Assembly (NCBI GenBank): GCA_964537685.1
Contig: CAZICM010000050.1
Location: forward strand, 1-64,000
Reading direction: 5' to 3'
Length of the DNA stretch: 64,000 nucleotides
From: CAZICM01 sp964537685
GTDB taxonomy: Bacteria > Myxococcota_A > Polyangia > Polyangiales > Polyangiaceae
Part shown: positions 26,901-35,688 of the stretch, one piece after another
How positions within the stretch are numbered: position 1 is the first letter of the stretch
Layout: every line of letters starts with the position of its first letter
Notes under the pieces: model-generated
What the model was told of the DNA's origin: nothing
The model's input: the letters and a program-made list of their open reading frames with translations, nothing else
Database searches by the model: none
Translations under genes and position numbers: made by a program

Positions 26901-27861
26901 CGAATTCGACTGTCCAGGCGGCCAGAAATGCGTTGCGGCCACGGATAGCCAAGGCAATCCGCTTGGTTTGTTCTGCGTCGTCGACGAATCCCAGAGCTGC
27001 GGTGATTGCGCTTCGAAGACCGTTACCGATGCGAATGGCACGGTCATCTGCGCGCCGGGCGGAGCTCAAGGACCGAACTGCACGCAGATTCCGGCCTGTA
27101 CCTGCAAGGGCGCTCAAAACGGCTGCAAAGATCCCTGTTTTGGCGTGACCTGCGCGGCGGGCACCGTGTGCACGAATTTTGGAGCGAATGCCGGCACTTG
27201 CGTGGCTGACAATTGCTTCAATGTTCCCTGCCCCGGCTGCGACAAGCTCTGTACGGATCAAGGCACATGCGTGGATAACCCCTGCACGGATACGGCGTGC
27301 CCCGGCCAGGTCTGCAAGCCCAGCGCAGACAACACCATGCCCGTGTGCTCGCCCTCGTGCGCGGATGTGATGTGCGCGGCCGATCAGGTCTGCAAGGACG
27401 GCGTGTGCGTGTCGGTCTGCAATCCGGCCTGCGCGGCAAACGAATACTGCAACTACAACGCGCAGCCTCCGGCGTGCGCACCGAATCTATGCACGCCGAC
27501 AAGCTGCACTGCGGGCGGATGCTGCGATCCGGCGACAGGCGCATGCGGCGCGTGTCCTTGCGAAGGCGTCGTTTGCCCGATGGGACAAGCCTGCAAGGAC
27601 GGCGAATGCGCGAAGGACAACCCGACTTCCAGCTCGAGCAGCTCGTCGACGAGCAGCGGCATGTCGACATCATCCGGCGGCGCGGGCGGTTCAGGCGGCG
27701 GCGGAGTGTTCGGACAGCCGACGGGCGGCGGCGGATGCACCTGCGAAGTCGGCCCAGGTGCGCAGCGCGAGAAGGATTCCGTGGGATGGCTGGCCCTCGC
27801 GGCTTTGGCATTCGCCGGTCTCCGAAGGCGCAACGACAAGAAGAGCGGCGAGGTGCTGTGA
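23968..27861 (+). CDS. VWA-domain protein with MopE-type repeats and MYXO-CTERM-like tail (unit 2)
   Basis: 1297 residues; AGGGAG precedes the ATG. Same plan as the protein at 16947-20948: signal peptide ending at SAKAEPASC, VWA domain with MIDAS motif DSSGS and MTDGDETCD, then 11 MopE-type repeats (for example CDNIDNDCDGQVDEG), cysteine knots, Ser/Gly linker, and a C-terminal GGGCTC, hydrophobic helix and Arg/Lys cluster (GLRRRNDKK). Length and block order match copy 1 along the whole protein. Codons end mostly in G or C, unlike the AT-richer repeat part of copy 1. The stop overlaps the next start as TGATG. Confidence 0.85.
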   Translation: MALTRSIGLISKIAKPTAILTGALALAAFSQSAKAEPASCLSPNPADWPASSKPYFMLVVDSSGSMTTSVGATDSCGYGSDRIAHARCAIKNTALAFGGEVNLGLATFAVKQLTCNAACYSGCTYECFQAEINTTGLCNGCGPRPGGAATRAGAFIRVPMQQDNFWQTPQAPSNVSQIISWADNNCSSNTELFALGATPLNGSLRDMQRYFSTSWTDADNTVTYTTPLAAQDLTGAGVNGSTGCRSVNVILMTDGDETCDAQADAVSAAQTLYQTGVTVGGKTYKIRTHVINFAGGSVANTDQIAAAGGTTASYFATNEVQLSQAFANIISSAIKPETCDNTDNNCNGCTDEGFKHYCNTNPTCCNWATPAQRTNCLNTYKASITPMNPTGNLGLLPCTTAVQQADPVNWLCFNPKEACDNADNNCQDGVDEGVTKCGNPAHCPVAEVCGNADDDDCDGAVDEGCPFCIPSQEICDGCDNDCDGVADDGVGALPCGLPSPPNCAGTQTCKAPQVVPVGQCVANGGFNPCSNNPQAEVCDNIDNDCDGIPDDNVAPTACVPPGTPGGLNYGPNSQCKQGQQACGQMTCVGFVGPTPEICDNIDNDCDGQVDEGVVGVGQACGLNQPPCTPGTTACISGVLVCQGGVGPQPEQCDGIDNDCDGTKDDAPLSDAPAMGQTGCWTQAGACCTFDNLSWCPPPGANCNDVGTLAAPCAAGTLTCSGAAGWVCQGSKAPAAEVCDGVDNNCNMQIDEGNLPQVGDVCGSDVGECKSGTLACTAGVLDCMGAINPMPESCDGLDNDCDNQIDNGVSIGSPCLPAFNQIDYPNTPTDPLMIGAPCQPGILLCNGMGGSECSGGIGPTPELCDGIDNDCDGQIDETGPQPSGIDGTANPFDPTQVVGGVCSQNQGECKEGVWACVNNQFACVGGQGPTTEQCDCLDNNCDGTSDNQVPNAPSICTAGKTCVQAGANNCQCAKPCTGGEFDCPGGQKCVAATDSQGNPLGLFCVVDESQSCGDCASKTVTDANGTVICAPGGAQGPNCTQIPACTCKGAQNGCKDPCFGVTCAAGTVCTNFGANAGTCVADNCFNVPCPGCDKLCTDQGTCVDNPCTDTACPGQVCKPSADNTMPVCSPSCADVMCAADQVCKDGVCVSVCNPACAANEYCNYNAQPPACAPNLCTPTSCTAGGCCDPATGACGACPCEGVVCPMGQACKDGECAKDNPTSSSSSSSTSSGMSTSSGGAGGSGGGGVFGQPTGGGGCTCEVGPGAQREKDSVGWLALAALAFAGLRRRNDKKSGEVL

Positions 27862-30695
27862 TGAGCAATACACGCTGGACACACTGGTTAAACAGCCTTC
27901 TCGCGCTTGGATTGATGAGCTCGGGAAGCGCGCTCCTCATGGGCTGCGAAAACGATGCTTATTGCTTCCGCGATTGCGGCCCGAATGCTGGAACCTCAAC
28001 AAGCTCGGGCGGCGTTGGAGGCAACGACACCGACGGCGGGCTTTTTGATGGAGGCGATGATGGCGGCTGCGGGCTCTTCGGATGCCCGGACGGCGGAACG
28101 GGTTCCGGAGGAAACGGCCCTTGCGTGCAGACCAACGGCGGTATCGAAGCCTGCGATGGCCTTGATAACGACTGCGACGGCATAACCGACAACGTTGCGG
28201 GTCTCGATGTCACCAAGCCCGAGACCTGCGGCGTATGCAGCAACAACTGCTATGCGCTGCCCTCGAACTGGGATCCGGCCACCATCGGATGCACGGCGCC
28301 GGCCAATCCAGGCGAGCCGGGTACCTGCACGGGCACCTGCGATATCGACTACTACGACGTCGACAAGAGCGATGGAAAAGGCTTCTGCGAGTACTACTGC
28401 TCGAAGAAAGGCAACGGCACCACGGACGCCACTTGCGATGTCTTTGATGACGACTGCGACGGCGTCAAAAACGAGGATGTCGATTTGTGCACGGACACGC
28501 AGAACTGCGGCGCCTGCGGCAAGACCTGTGTTGCGCTCAATGGCACGGCTCAGTGCGTGAATACGGGCGGGCCTCCTTGCACGCTGGCCAATACGGCTTG
28601 TCAAATCGCAAACTGCAACTGCAACGGTCCCGGCGATTGCTGGTGGGACGCCGATGGGCTGTTCCTGACGGGCTGTGAATACAAATGCGACGCGACGGGC
28701 CCCGAGGTGTGCGACGGCTTCGACAACGATTGCGATGGCAAAATCGACGGCGCCGACGATCTGAGTGCCGATCCGAACCTCGGCATCACCTGTTATGGCT
28801 CGCCCTTGGGCGTTTGCGGACAGCCTGCCCACGCAGGCATGACGCAATGCTCGGGCGGACAAATTATCTGCGGCGGCGCGAATGTGCTGAAGCCCAACGA
28901 TTTGCCCGAGATGTGCAATGGGCAAGACGACGATTGCGACGGCGCCGTGGATGACAGCCCGACGGATGCAGGCAATTCCTGCGGCGTAAGCAATATCGCG
29001 CCTTGTTCGTTTGGAACGCAGCAATGTGTCAACGGCGCGCTTCAATGCGTTGGAGCCATCAATCCGGGCACGGAAACGTGCAATGGCATCGACGATAACT
29101 GCGACGGCCAGGTGGACAAGACGAACGGCATGCCGCCCATGGATGCGACGGGGCCCTGCGATGTGCCTCCAATGGCGCCGATGGGAGCCACGCAGCCCTG
29201 CAAAGCAGGCACGAAGTCTTGTATCGGCGGCACGGTGACCTGCGTGGGTTCCGTCGGTCCGACGAGCCAGAACGACGGCTGCAACGACGATTCCAACTGC
29301 GACGGGCAGCTCACCAATCAGCCCAATACCATGACCGACGTGCTGAACTGCGGCGGCTGTGGGATGAGCTGTTATGCGAACGCCGTGCACTCGACCTGGA
29401 GCTGCAACAACGGCGCATGCGTGTTTAGCGGCTGCGAGCCCGGCTACTACGATCTGAACAACGATCAGAAGTGCGAATACGCATGCATCTTCGTGTCCGC
29501 GCAGGAGAGCTGCAACGGCAACGACGATAACTGCAACGGCACAATCGATGAAAACGTGATCGCGCCTGCACCTCTTCAAGCCGGCTGTGGAATCAGCCCG
29601 AGCGCAACGACGCCCGAATGTACGACGGGCGTTACCGTCGCGTGCATGAACGGCGCCTGGAAGTGCACCTTCCCCGCCAGCGTGTGCAATCCGACCTGCG
29701 CCACGGCCACAGAGGTCTGCGACGCCGTTGACAATAACTGCAACGGTCTAATCAACGAAAACGTGGGCAACTACGGCAAACCCTGCGCAAGCGACGACGG
29801 TCTGCCGGCTCCCGGTCATGGCGCATGCCGAACGACGGGCACCTATGTGTGCAACGGCCAATCGGCGACGATGTGCAATGCGATGAAGGCGAGCTGCGCA
29901 ACGCTTCCCGGCGGCTGTACCGAAAATTGCGACGGCGTTGACAACGACTGCGACGGCAGCATCGACGAACCCTTCACCGCGAAGGGCACCGACCCGATGT
30001 ACTTCGTCAAGCCTGCGGTCACGCAGATTAACAACGCGCCCAATACGTGGATTTTCACGTATGAAGCGAGCCGTCCCTCGTCGACCAACCTAACGGCCGG
30101 AAGCGGCAACGGTTATTGGACATCGGCGCCCGTCGGCGAGACGCTCGACAAAACGCCTGCTTGCTCGGTGCCCACGAAGATTCCTTGGTTCAACGTGTCG
30201 CCTCAAGAAGTTGAGCAAACCTGCACCGCTTTGGGCGGAACGGTGTGCGACACGACCACGCAGTGGAGGCGGGCTTGCGAAGTGGGCACAGGCGCCAATG
30301 CCTGCACCTGGGGCTACAGCACCTTCGGCGCGGCGTGCAAGGCGGCCTATGCCGCGGGCTCGAAGTACTGCAATCTCGCGCCCAGCCACGATTTCCTTCC
30401 TGCTACCCCCGGCGATCAGGATGGCTTGCTGCCCACAGCGTCCAACCTGCTCCAAAACTGCTGGGCGGACTGGGCAACCGCTCCGTCGGTTGAAAAGAAG
30501 GTGTTCGACATCACCGGTAACTTGCGCGAGATCACGAAGTCGGGCGCAACGACCTACACGCTGATGGGCGGAGCATTTAACCAGGCCAGTGAAGCCGGCT
30601 CGACCTGCCAGTTCACGTTCTACAATGTCGATCAGAACTTCAAGCTGTACGACACCGGCTTCCGCTGCTGCTTCACATCGAATCCCACCCTTTAA
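27861..30695 (+). CDS. MopE-repeat lipoprotein with FGE-like C-terminal domain (unit 2)
   Basis: 944 residues; the start overlaps the upstream stop by one base (TGATG). Lipobox LLMGC. Linker rich in Gly, Ser and Asp, then about nine cysteine-rich MopE-type repeats aligned one by one with those of 20945-23812, including the shared degenerate repeat with TNCDGQLTNQ or SNCDGQLTNQ. The C-terminal FGE-like domain keeps YEASRP, PWFNVSP, AGSKYCNL, ITGNLREIT and TGFRCCF. It is anchored in the inner or outer membrane by lipid and probably faces the periplasm or the exterior. The function is unknown; conserved pairing with the VWA protein suggests a complex. Confidence 0.85.
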   Translation: MSNTRWTHWLNSLLALGLMSSGSALLMGCENDAYCFRDCGPNAGTSTSSGGVGGNDTDGGLFDGGDDGGCGLFGCPDGGTGSGGNGPCVQTNGGIEACDGLDNDCDGITDNVAGLDVTKPETCGVCSNNCYALPSNWDPATIGCTAPANPGEPGTCTGTCDIDYYDVDKSDGKGFCEYYCSKKGNGTTDATCDVFDDDCDGVKNEDVDLCTDTQNCGACGKTCVALNGTAQCVNTGGPPCTLANTACQIANCNCNGPGDCWWDADGLFLTGCEYKCDATGPEVCDGFDNDCDGKIDGADDLSADPNLGITCYGSPLGVCGQPAHAGMTQCSGGQIICGGANVLKPNDLPEMCNGQDDDCDGAVDDSPTDAGNSCGVSNIAPCSFGTQQCVNGALQCVGAINPGTETCNGIDDNCDGQVDKTNGMPPMDATGPCDVPPMAPMGATQPCKAGTKSCIGGTVTCVGSVGPTSQNDGCNDDSNCDGQLTNQPNTMTDVLNCGGCGMSCYANAVHSTWSCNNGACVFSGCEPGYYDLNNDQKCEYACIFVSAQESCNGNDDNCNGTIDENVIAPAPLQAGCGISPSATTPECTTGVTVACMNGAWKCTFPASVCNPTCATATEVCDAVDNNCNGLINENVGNYGKPCASDDGLPAPGHGACRTTGTYVCNGQSATMCNAMKASCATLPGGCTENCDGVDNDCDGSIDEPFTAKGTDPMYFVKPAVTQINNAPNTWIFTYEASRPSSTNLTAGSGNGYWTSAPVGETLDKTPACSVPTKIPWFNVSPQEVEQTCTALGGTVCDTTTQWRRACEVGTGANACTWGYSTFGAACKAAYAAGSKYCNLAPSHDFLPATPGDQDGLLPTASNLLQNCWADWATAPSVEKKVFDITGNLREITKSGATTYTLMGGAFNQASEAGSTCQFTFYNVDQNFKLYDTGFRCCFTSNPTL

Positions 30696-30713
30696 TCGAA
30701 CCCCTCGAATTAA

Positions 30714-30739
30714 AAGGGGCGGCCATCACGCCGCCCCTT
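30714..30739 (+). terminator. strong hairpin after the duplicated units
   Basis: AAGGGGCGGC (30714-30723) pairs perfectly with GCCGCCCCTT (30730-30739) around a 6-nt loop, 19 nt after the stop of the second lipoprotein gene. The flanking TTAAAA upstream and CTTCAATT downstream allow it to work on both strands, serving the convergent gene as well. Confidence 0.8.
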
Positions 30740-30780
30740 CTTCAATTCCCTTCCCCCTCTAATCTATTCGAAATCGCCTT

Positions 30781-31380
30781 CTACCAAGGCATATCGCGCA
30801 TCGTGTTCTTGTATCTCTCCTTGTACAAGTCATGGCACTTCTTGCACGACACTTTGGCGCCGTCGATATCGCCCGCCTTCGCCTTGGCCACGCCGTCATT
30901 GGAAATAGGAATCCACTGCGGCATTCCAGGCGGCGGCTTGGCGGCCGTATAGGCCAGCGCATCGGCCAGCTTCTTGGCATCGTTGCTCGATGCCGCATTG
31001 CCCATGACACCCTTCATCCAGCCTTGCATCGGACACAGCTTCTGACCTTTTGCCCCGCAATCGAAGGTCTTTGCCCCAGCAGCCGCGCTCCCGGAAGCCG
31101 CGGGAGCAGCCGCGCTTGATGTCGCTGTCGGCGCCGCACTGGGTGCTCCGCTTGCCGATGCCGCAGGAGCTGAATCTGCCGCGGTTGCCGTTGTGGCGGG
31201 CGCGGTCGATGCAGCCGGCGGAGCCACGCTTGCCGTTGCCGTCGCTGTGGCGACCACAGCCGTTTGCTGCGGCGCCGCACTGGAAGCGCCCGTACTCGTC
31301 GCCGCCTGCTGCTCCCCACACCCCACAGCCAACAAAAACAACCCCGGCATCGCAGCCAACCACACACCCGAACTCTTCAT
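30781..31380 (-). CDS. cytochrome c-like lipoprotein with single CxxCH
   Basis: 199 residues from the ATG complementary to 31378-31380, preceded by GGAAGG. Signal sequence with lipobox LLAVGC, then ~75 residues of Ala/Ser/Thr/Pro-rich linker. The C-terminal ~95 residues contain CGAKGQKLCPMQGWM, helical segments and CKKCHDLYKERY, a covalent heme-binding CxxCH near the end, as in c'-type four-helix cytochromes. A membrane-anchored periplasmic or outer-membrane electron carrier or heme sensor is likely. It converges on the duplicated VWA/MopE units with a hairpin terminator between. Confidence 0.8.
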   Translation of the reverse strand: MKSSGVWLAAMPGLFLLAVGCGEQQAATSTGASSAAPQQTAVVATATATASVAPPAASTAPATTATAADSAPAASASGAPSAAPTATSSAAAPAASGSAAAGAKTFDCGAKGQKLCPMQGWMKGVMGNAASSNDAKKLADALAYTAAKPPPGMPQWIPISNDGVAKAKAGDIDGAKVSCKKCHDLYKERYKNTMRDMPW

Positions 31381-31517
31381 GCAAACACCTTCCTTCAACG
31401 AGATGCGCTGTTTCTAAAAAGGCCGCATCAGTGTAATCGTTTTCCCTGTATCGCGTCGCCACGCAAAATCACAAACAATACGCCCCGAAAAAACCTTAAA
31501 ACCAAACCCGCCGCGTC

Positions 31518-33332
31518 GTGAAACCCGTTTCCCGCACACTACCGCCCGAAGCTCATACGACTCCTTCGCCCTACACCGAAGATCGCCCCAAACTTTTGTT
31601 TCACCGCGGCAGTGAATTTCCGCGGGCTATCGCTTGGTTTGGCGCCCGTTCTTTCTGGGGACACCTTTGGCATCTCTTGGCCAGCGTCATCGCCACCGAA
31701 GACATCGACAGCCGCGATTGGATGATCGCCGAAAGCCCCGAAGAACTAACCAGCCGCGTCGCAAAAACCATCGGCGCCAAGCGCGACGGCGAAACTCTAA
31801 CCGAAGCCAAAGACGCCGATCTGTGGATCGATTTCATCGCCGACACAGGCGACGACGTCACCGTCAGCGCCGAAGTCGCCCGCATTCTCTTCCAAACCTA
31901 CGACGCTCCAGATCCCGATCATCCCGAGCAAACCATCCCGCTTCCCCGCGGCGATTTGCTCGTCTTCGGCGGCGACACAGCCTATCCCGTCGCGACTGAA
32001 CTCGAGATTCACAACCGCGTCATCGTTCCCTTCAACCGCGTCCTGCGCGCATGCCACGACGGCAAAAATCGAGCGCTCCTCGGCATCCCGGGCAACCATG
32101 ACTGGTATGGCGGCCTCGATGGCTTTGGCCGTATGTTCCGCGCCCGCAAAGGCCGTATCTCGCGCGTATCGCAGCTCCCCATGGACACCATCGACCGCGC
32201 AGGCCAAATCGGTCACTTCTTTCAATGGATGGAAGCCTTCCGAATTGGCCGTTTTGTCGGCAAACGTCCCGCCCTCCCCCTCGAAGGCTATAGCCCTGTC
32301 CAAAGCGCTACCTATTTCGCCCTCCGTCTCGCGCCCGACCTCGATTTATGGGGCGCCGACCGTCAACTCCGCTCCGTCGACTTCAACCAGCGCTGCTTCT
32401 TCGCCGATGCCCGCGATACCGACACCCAGCGCGGCATCCTCCTGTGCACCGCCGACCCCGCCTACGCTTTCCTCGAACCCAATCCGGCCGGCCAGGAAAT
32501 CTTGGAAGCCCTCGATGTCACCCTCGAGCAAGACGGCCTCTTTGTCTTAACGGGCGATACCCACCACTATTGCCGCCAACACGTTGGAGATGGATTGCAT
32601 GTCACCGCGGGAGGAGGTGGAGCCTTCCTCCATCCAGCCCGAATTCATCGCACAGGCATTGCCTCACCCGCCGCAGAATTCCCCGGTCCCCGGGCCTGCT
32701 TTGCCCTTGCACTTCAAATCCCCTGGGCCATCGTCCATGGCCGCTCCGGCTTTTTGGTCCATATTGGCCTTGCCATCCTCCTCGCCCCCCTTTACGGCAT
32801 CGAACTCTACGACGGCCATATGTCCATCTGGGCCAATGCCTGCATCGCCGTCGTCCTCTTTGTCGCCTGCCTTCTCCTGGGGGGATGGCGAGCAAAACAC
32901 GCCCTTAAAATTGGCTCCCTCGCCTTGATAACCGGCGGCTTTATTGGATTTCTACCCCTCCTTCTCCATGTGATTCTCCATCCTTTGCTCCATGGACTCC
33001 ACATCCCCACCCTTGCCGTCAATGCCATCGAACTGGCCGCCGCCGTCTATGGAGGCACCCTCGCCTTTGGCACCTATCTAACGGCCCTCACCGTCTTCGG
33101 ACTCGAACAACATCAAGCCTTTAGCGCCCTCGCCCATCCCGGCTATAAACACTTCGTCCGCCTCCGCGTCCGAAAAAACGGAGAAGCCATCGATGGCTGG
33201 GTCTTTGGAAAGATCGATCCCCTCAAACCTTCCGAACCCATTCTTCTCGTGGATCGTTTCACCTGGAAAAACCCGCGCTCCGCCGCAAACGCTCCACCCT
33301 CCTCATCGTCCTCCGAATCGAAAACCCCCTAA
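31518..33332 (+). CDS. membrane-bound metallophosphoesterase
   Basis: 604 residues, GTG start without a clear ribosome binding site. The N-terminal ~400 residues are a calcineurin-like phosphoesterase: DLLVFGGDTAYP, GIPGNHDWYGG and LTGDTHHY supply the two-metal-site ligands. The C-terminal third has about four membrane helices, followed by a short soluble end. The substrate is unknown. Codons are strongly C-rich on this strand. The next gene starts 25 nt downstream. Confidence 0.85.
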   Translation: MKPVSRTLPPEAHTTPSPYTEDRPKLLFHRGSEFPRAIAWFGARSFWGHLWHLLASVIATEDIDSRDWMIAESPEELTSRVAKTIGAKRDGETLTEAKDADLWIDFIADTGDDVTVSAEVARILFQTYDAPDPDHPEQTIPLPRGDLLVFGGDTAYPVATELEIHNRVIVPFNRVLRACHDGKNRALLGIPGNHDWYGGLDGFGRMFRARKGRISRVSQLPMDTIDRAGQIGHFFQWMEAFRIGRFVGKRPALPLEGYSPVQSATYFALRLAPDLDLWGADRQLRSVDFNQRCFFADARDTDTQRGILLCTADPAYAFLEPNPAGQEILEALDVTLEQDGLFVLTGDTHHYCRQHVGDGLHVTAGGGGAFLHPARIHRTGIASPAAEFPGPRACFALALQIPWAIVHGRSGFLVHIGLAILLAPLYGIELYDGHMSIWANACIAVVLFVACLLLGGWRAKHALKIGSLALITGGFIGFLPLLLHVILHPLLHGLHIPTLAVNAIELAAAVYGGTLAFGTYLTALTVFGLEQHQAFSALAHPGYKHFVRLRVRKNGEAIDGWVFGKIDPLKPSEPILLVDRFTWKNPRSAANAPPSSSSSESKTP

Positions 33333-33357
33333 ACACCTCCGCGAAAGAGCCATCCCC

Positions 33358-34683
33358 ATGGAAAGCATCGTCGAGCTCATTGCCAAGAAACGCGACGGAT
33401 TCGCCTTAAGCTCCGCTCAAATCGAACGCATTATCTCGGCCTTTATGGACGGCGGCGTGGCCGACTATCAAATGAGCGCCCTCTGCATGGCCGTCTTTTT
33501 TAAAGGCATGGATGACCATGAAACCACCGCTCTCACCCATGCGATGCTCCATTCAGGAGATGTCCTCGATTTTTCCGATATCCCCGGACTAAAAGTCGAC
33601 AAACACTCCACTGGGGGCGTAGGGGATAAAGTATCCATTTGCCTTGCCCCCCTCGTTGCATCCTGCGGGGTCCGCGTCCCCATGGTATCCGGCCGGGGCT
33701 TGGGCCATACCGGAGGCACCCTCGATAAACTCGAATCCATTCCAGGCTTTAAGGTCAACCTCGACACCCAGACCTTCCGGCAAATCGTCCACGATGTGGG
33801 CACCTGCATGATCGGCCAAACCAGCCGAATTGCCCCCGCCGACAAGCGAATCTATGCCTTGCGCGATGTTACCGCCACCGTCGAATCCATTCCGCTGATC
33901 GTCGCCAGCATTCTCTCCAAAAAACTGGCCGAGGGCATCGACGGCCTCGTTCTCGACGTAAAAACCGGCCGCGGCGCCTTTATGAAAACCGAACAAGATG
34001 CCCGCCGCCTAGCCTCCGCCCTGGTGCGCGTCGGCACCCTCGCCGGCAAAAAAGTCAGCGCCCTGCTCACCGACATGAACGCTCCTTTGGGCCTCACCAT
34101 CGGCAATGCCCTGGAAACCCGCGAAGCCATTGAAATCCTTCATGGAAAAGGCCCCAACGATCTACGTGAATGCACCTTGGCCCTGGGCGCTGAAATGCTC
34201 CTCCTCGGAGGCGCCGCCGAAAACACCGCCGAAGCTTACCAACGCCTCGAACAATCCATCCAACAAGGCCGCGCCCTCGAGGTCTTTGAACGAATGGTTC
34301 AAGCCCAAGGAGGCGATCCCAAGGTCGCCCACGACCCAAGCATCCTACCCCAAGCCCCCCTCCGCATTCCCCTCAGCGCCCAATCATCCGGCATCATCCA
34401 CTCCATCGATCCCCTTGAACTCGGCCTTTGCGCCGTAGCCATGGGCGCCGGACGCACCCGCACCGACCAAGCCATCCTCCCCGATGTCGGCATCGAAATC
34501 GTCGCGCCCATCGGCACACCCGTTCAACAAGGCGATGCTATCGCTCTCCTCCACCTGCGCACACCCGAACAAGCCCATGCGCTCGCCCCGCGCATCCAAC
34601 AAGCCTTTTGTATTGCCCCCACCGGCCCAAAAATCCCTAAATCACCCCTCATTATCGACCGGCTCAGCGCTCACAACGCCTAA
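33358..34683 (+). CDS. pyrimidine-nucleoside/thymidine phosphorylase
   Basis: 441 residues from the ATG at 33358; the open frame extends upstream inside the phosphoesterase gene. The family signature SGRGLGHTGGTLDKLESIPG is complete, and the phosphate-binding KHSTGGVGDK and VKTGRGAFMK are present. It splits thymidine or uridine with phosphate into base and (deoxy)ribose-1-phosphate in pyrimidine salvage. Length matches DeoA/Pdp; which of the two specificities applies cannot be decided. The histidine kinase gene starts 3 nt after its stop. Confidence 0.93.
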   Translation: MESIVELIAKKRDGFALSSAQIERIISAFMDGGVADYQMSALCMAVFFKGMDDHETTALTHAMLHSGDVLDFSDIPGLKVDKHSTGGVGDKVSICLAPLVASCGVRVPMVSGRGLGHTGGTLDKLESIPGFKVNLDTQTFRQIVHDVGTCMIGQTSRIAPADKRIYALRDVTATVESIPLIVASILSKKLAEGIDGLVLDVKTGRGAFMKTEQDARRLASALVRVGTLAGKKVSALLTDMNAPLGLTIGNALETREAIEILHGKGPNDLRECTLALGAEMLLLGGAAENTAEAYQRLEQSIQQGRALEVFERMVQAQGGDPKVAHDPSILPQAPLRIPLSAQSSGIIHSIDPLELGLCAVAMGAGRTRTDQAILPDVGIEIVAPIGTPVQQGDAIALLHLRTPEQAHALAPRIQQAFCIAPTGPKIPKSPLIIDRLSAHNA

Positions 34684-34686
34684 ACC

Positions 34687-35688
34687 ATGCCCGCACCCAC
34701 CCTCCGCACCAACCTCCGCTCCCTCCGATCGCTCGGCTACCGGCGCATCATCCAGCTCCTCGTCTACCTCGTCACCATCCCCGGCATTCTCCTCTCCGCC
34801 GTCGGCGTACTCCTCTTTATCCTTGGCGAAACCCGCTATGCCATCGTCCTCAGCATCTTAATTCTCACCTTCTGCGGCACCCTCGCCACCGGCGTCATCC
34901 TCGTACTCGTCTTTCTCCGCCGCGAAAAAAACCTCTCCGAACTCCAAGCCGACTTCGTTTCCAAAGTATCCCACGAACTCCGCACTCCCCTCACCTCCAT
35001 CCGCATGTTCACCGAAACCCTCGCCCTGCGCCGAGGCGACAAAGAAAGCGAAGACCGCTGTATTAACGCTCTTACCAAAGAATGCACCCGCCTTCAAAAA
35101 CTCATCGATCGCCTCCTCGATTGGGGCCGCATGGAAAGCGGGCGCCGCACCTACGAACTCGTTCCCCACGAGATCGAACCAATATTCGACGAAGCCGTCA
35201 ATGCCTTTGAACCCATACGCGAACGCCGCGATGTCGAGCTAAGCATTCAAATCGCCAAAGATCTGCCCCTTGTCTTGTGCGACAGATCCGCCCTCGTTGA
35301 CTGCCTGGTCAATCTCCTTTCCAACGCCTACAAATACAGCGCCGCCCCCCGCCGCATCGACATCATCGCCGGACGCGCAACCGACCCAAAACTGGGACCT
35401 TGCATCGCCTTCACCGTGCGCGACAATGGCATTGGCATCGCCCGAAAAGAACACAAACGCATTTTCGAAAAATTCTACCGCGTTGATGACCTGCTCTCCC
35501 GCCAACAAGATGGCTCGGGCTTGGGCCTGGCGATTGTCCAGCATGTCATCCGCGCGCACAAAGGCCGGGTCACTGTCGACAGCGAACCTGGAAAAGGCAG
35601 CTCGTTCACGCTGCTCCTTCCGCTGAATCTCGAAGACCATAGCACCCACTTGGCGCCGAGCGCCGAAATGGACAGACCATGGGGATAA
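34687..35688 (+). CDS. membrane sensor histidine kinase
   Basis: 333 residues. Two membrane helices (about residues 21-46 and 53-77) with almost no periplasmic loop, so it probably senses something in the membrane or cytoplasm. HisKA domain with His96 in VSHELRTPLTS, then an HATPase domain with NLLSNAYKY (N box), DNGIGI (G1), FEKFYR and GSGLGLAI (G2). It phosphorylates the response regulator encoded next, whose gene overlaps its 3' end by 10 nt. Confidence 0.93.
   Translation: MPAPTLRTNLRSLRSLGYRRIIQLLVYLVTIPGILLSAVGVLLFILGETRYAIVLSILILTFCGTLATGVILVLVFLRREKNLSELQADFVSKVSHELRTPLTSIRMFTETLALRRGDKESEDRCINALTKECTRLQKLIDRLLDWGRMESGRRTYELVPHEIEPIFDEAVNAFEPIRERRDVELSIQIAKDLPLVLCDRSALVDCLVNLLSNAYKYSAAPRRIDIIAGRATDPKLGPCIAFTVRDNGIGIARKEHKRIFEKFYRVDDLLSRQQDGSGLGLAIVQHVIRAHKGRVTVDSEPGKGSSFTLLLPLNLEDHSTHLAPSAEMDRPWG

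Larger units (their letters stand above)
23968..30695 (+). repeat. second copy of the tandemly duplicated two-gene unit
   Basis: 6.7 kb homologous at the protein level to 16947-23812, with conserved gene order and coupling. The 155 bases between the copies contain no gene and no clear terminator, so read-through from unit 1 into unit 2 is possible. Confidence 0.85.

Noticed and set aside
27996..29579. 527-residue open frame on the minus strand over the second MopE lipoprotein gene (also 24766-25893 and 25972-27261)
   Set aside because: These are antisense shadows caused by the GC-rich repeat codons; the plus-strand frame has lipobox, repeats, FGE-like domain and coupling, whereas the minus-strand proteins are repetitive Ala/Val/Ile/His-rich with no start signals.
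20945..30695. Diversity-generating retroelement target (FGE-like fold at the C-terminus of surface proteins)
   Set aside because: No reverse transcriptase, template repeat or adenine-specific variation between the two copies is visible; the differences are spread evenly over the proteins.
31050..31521. Plus-strand open frames opposite the cytochrome-like lipoprotein
   Set aside because: They are shadows of the Ala/Ser-rich linker; the minus strand has a lipobox, CxxCH and ribosome binding site.
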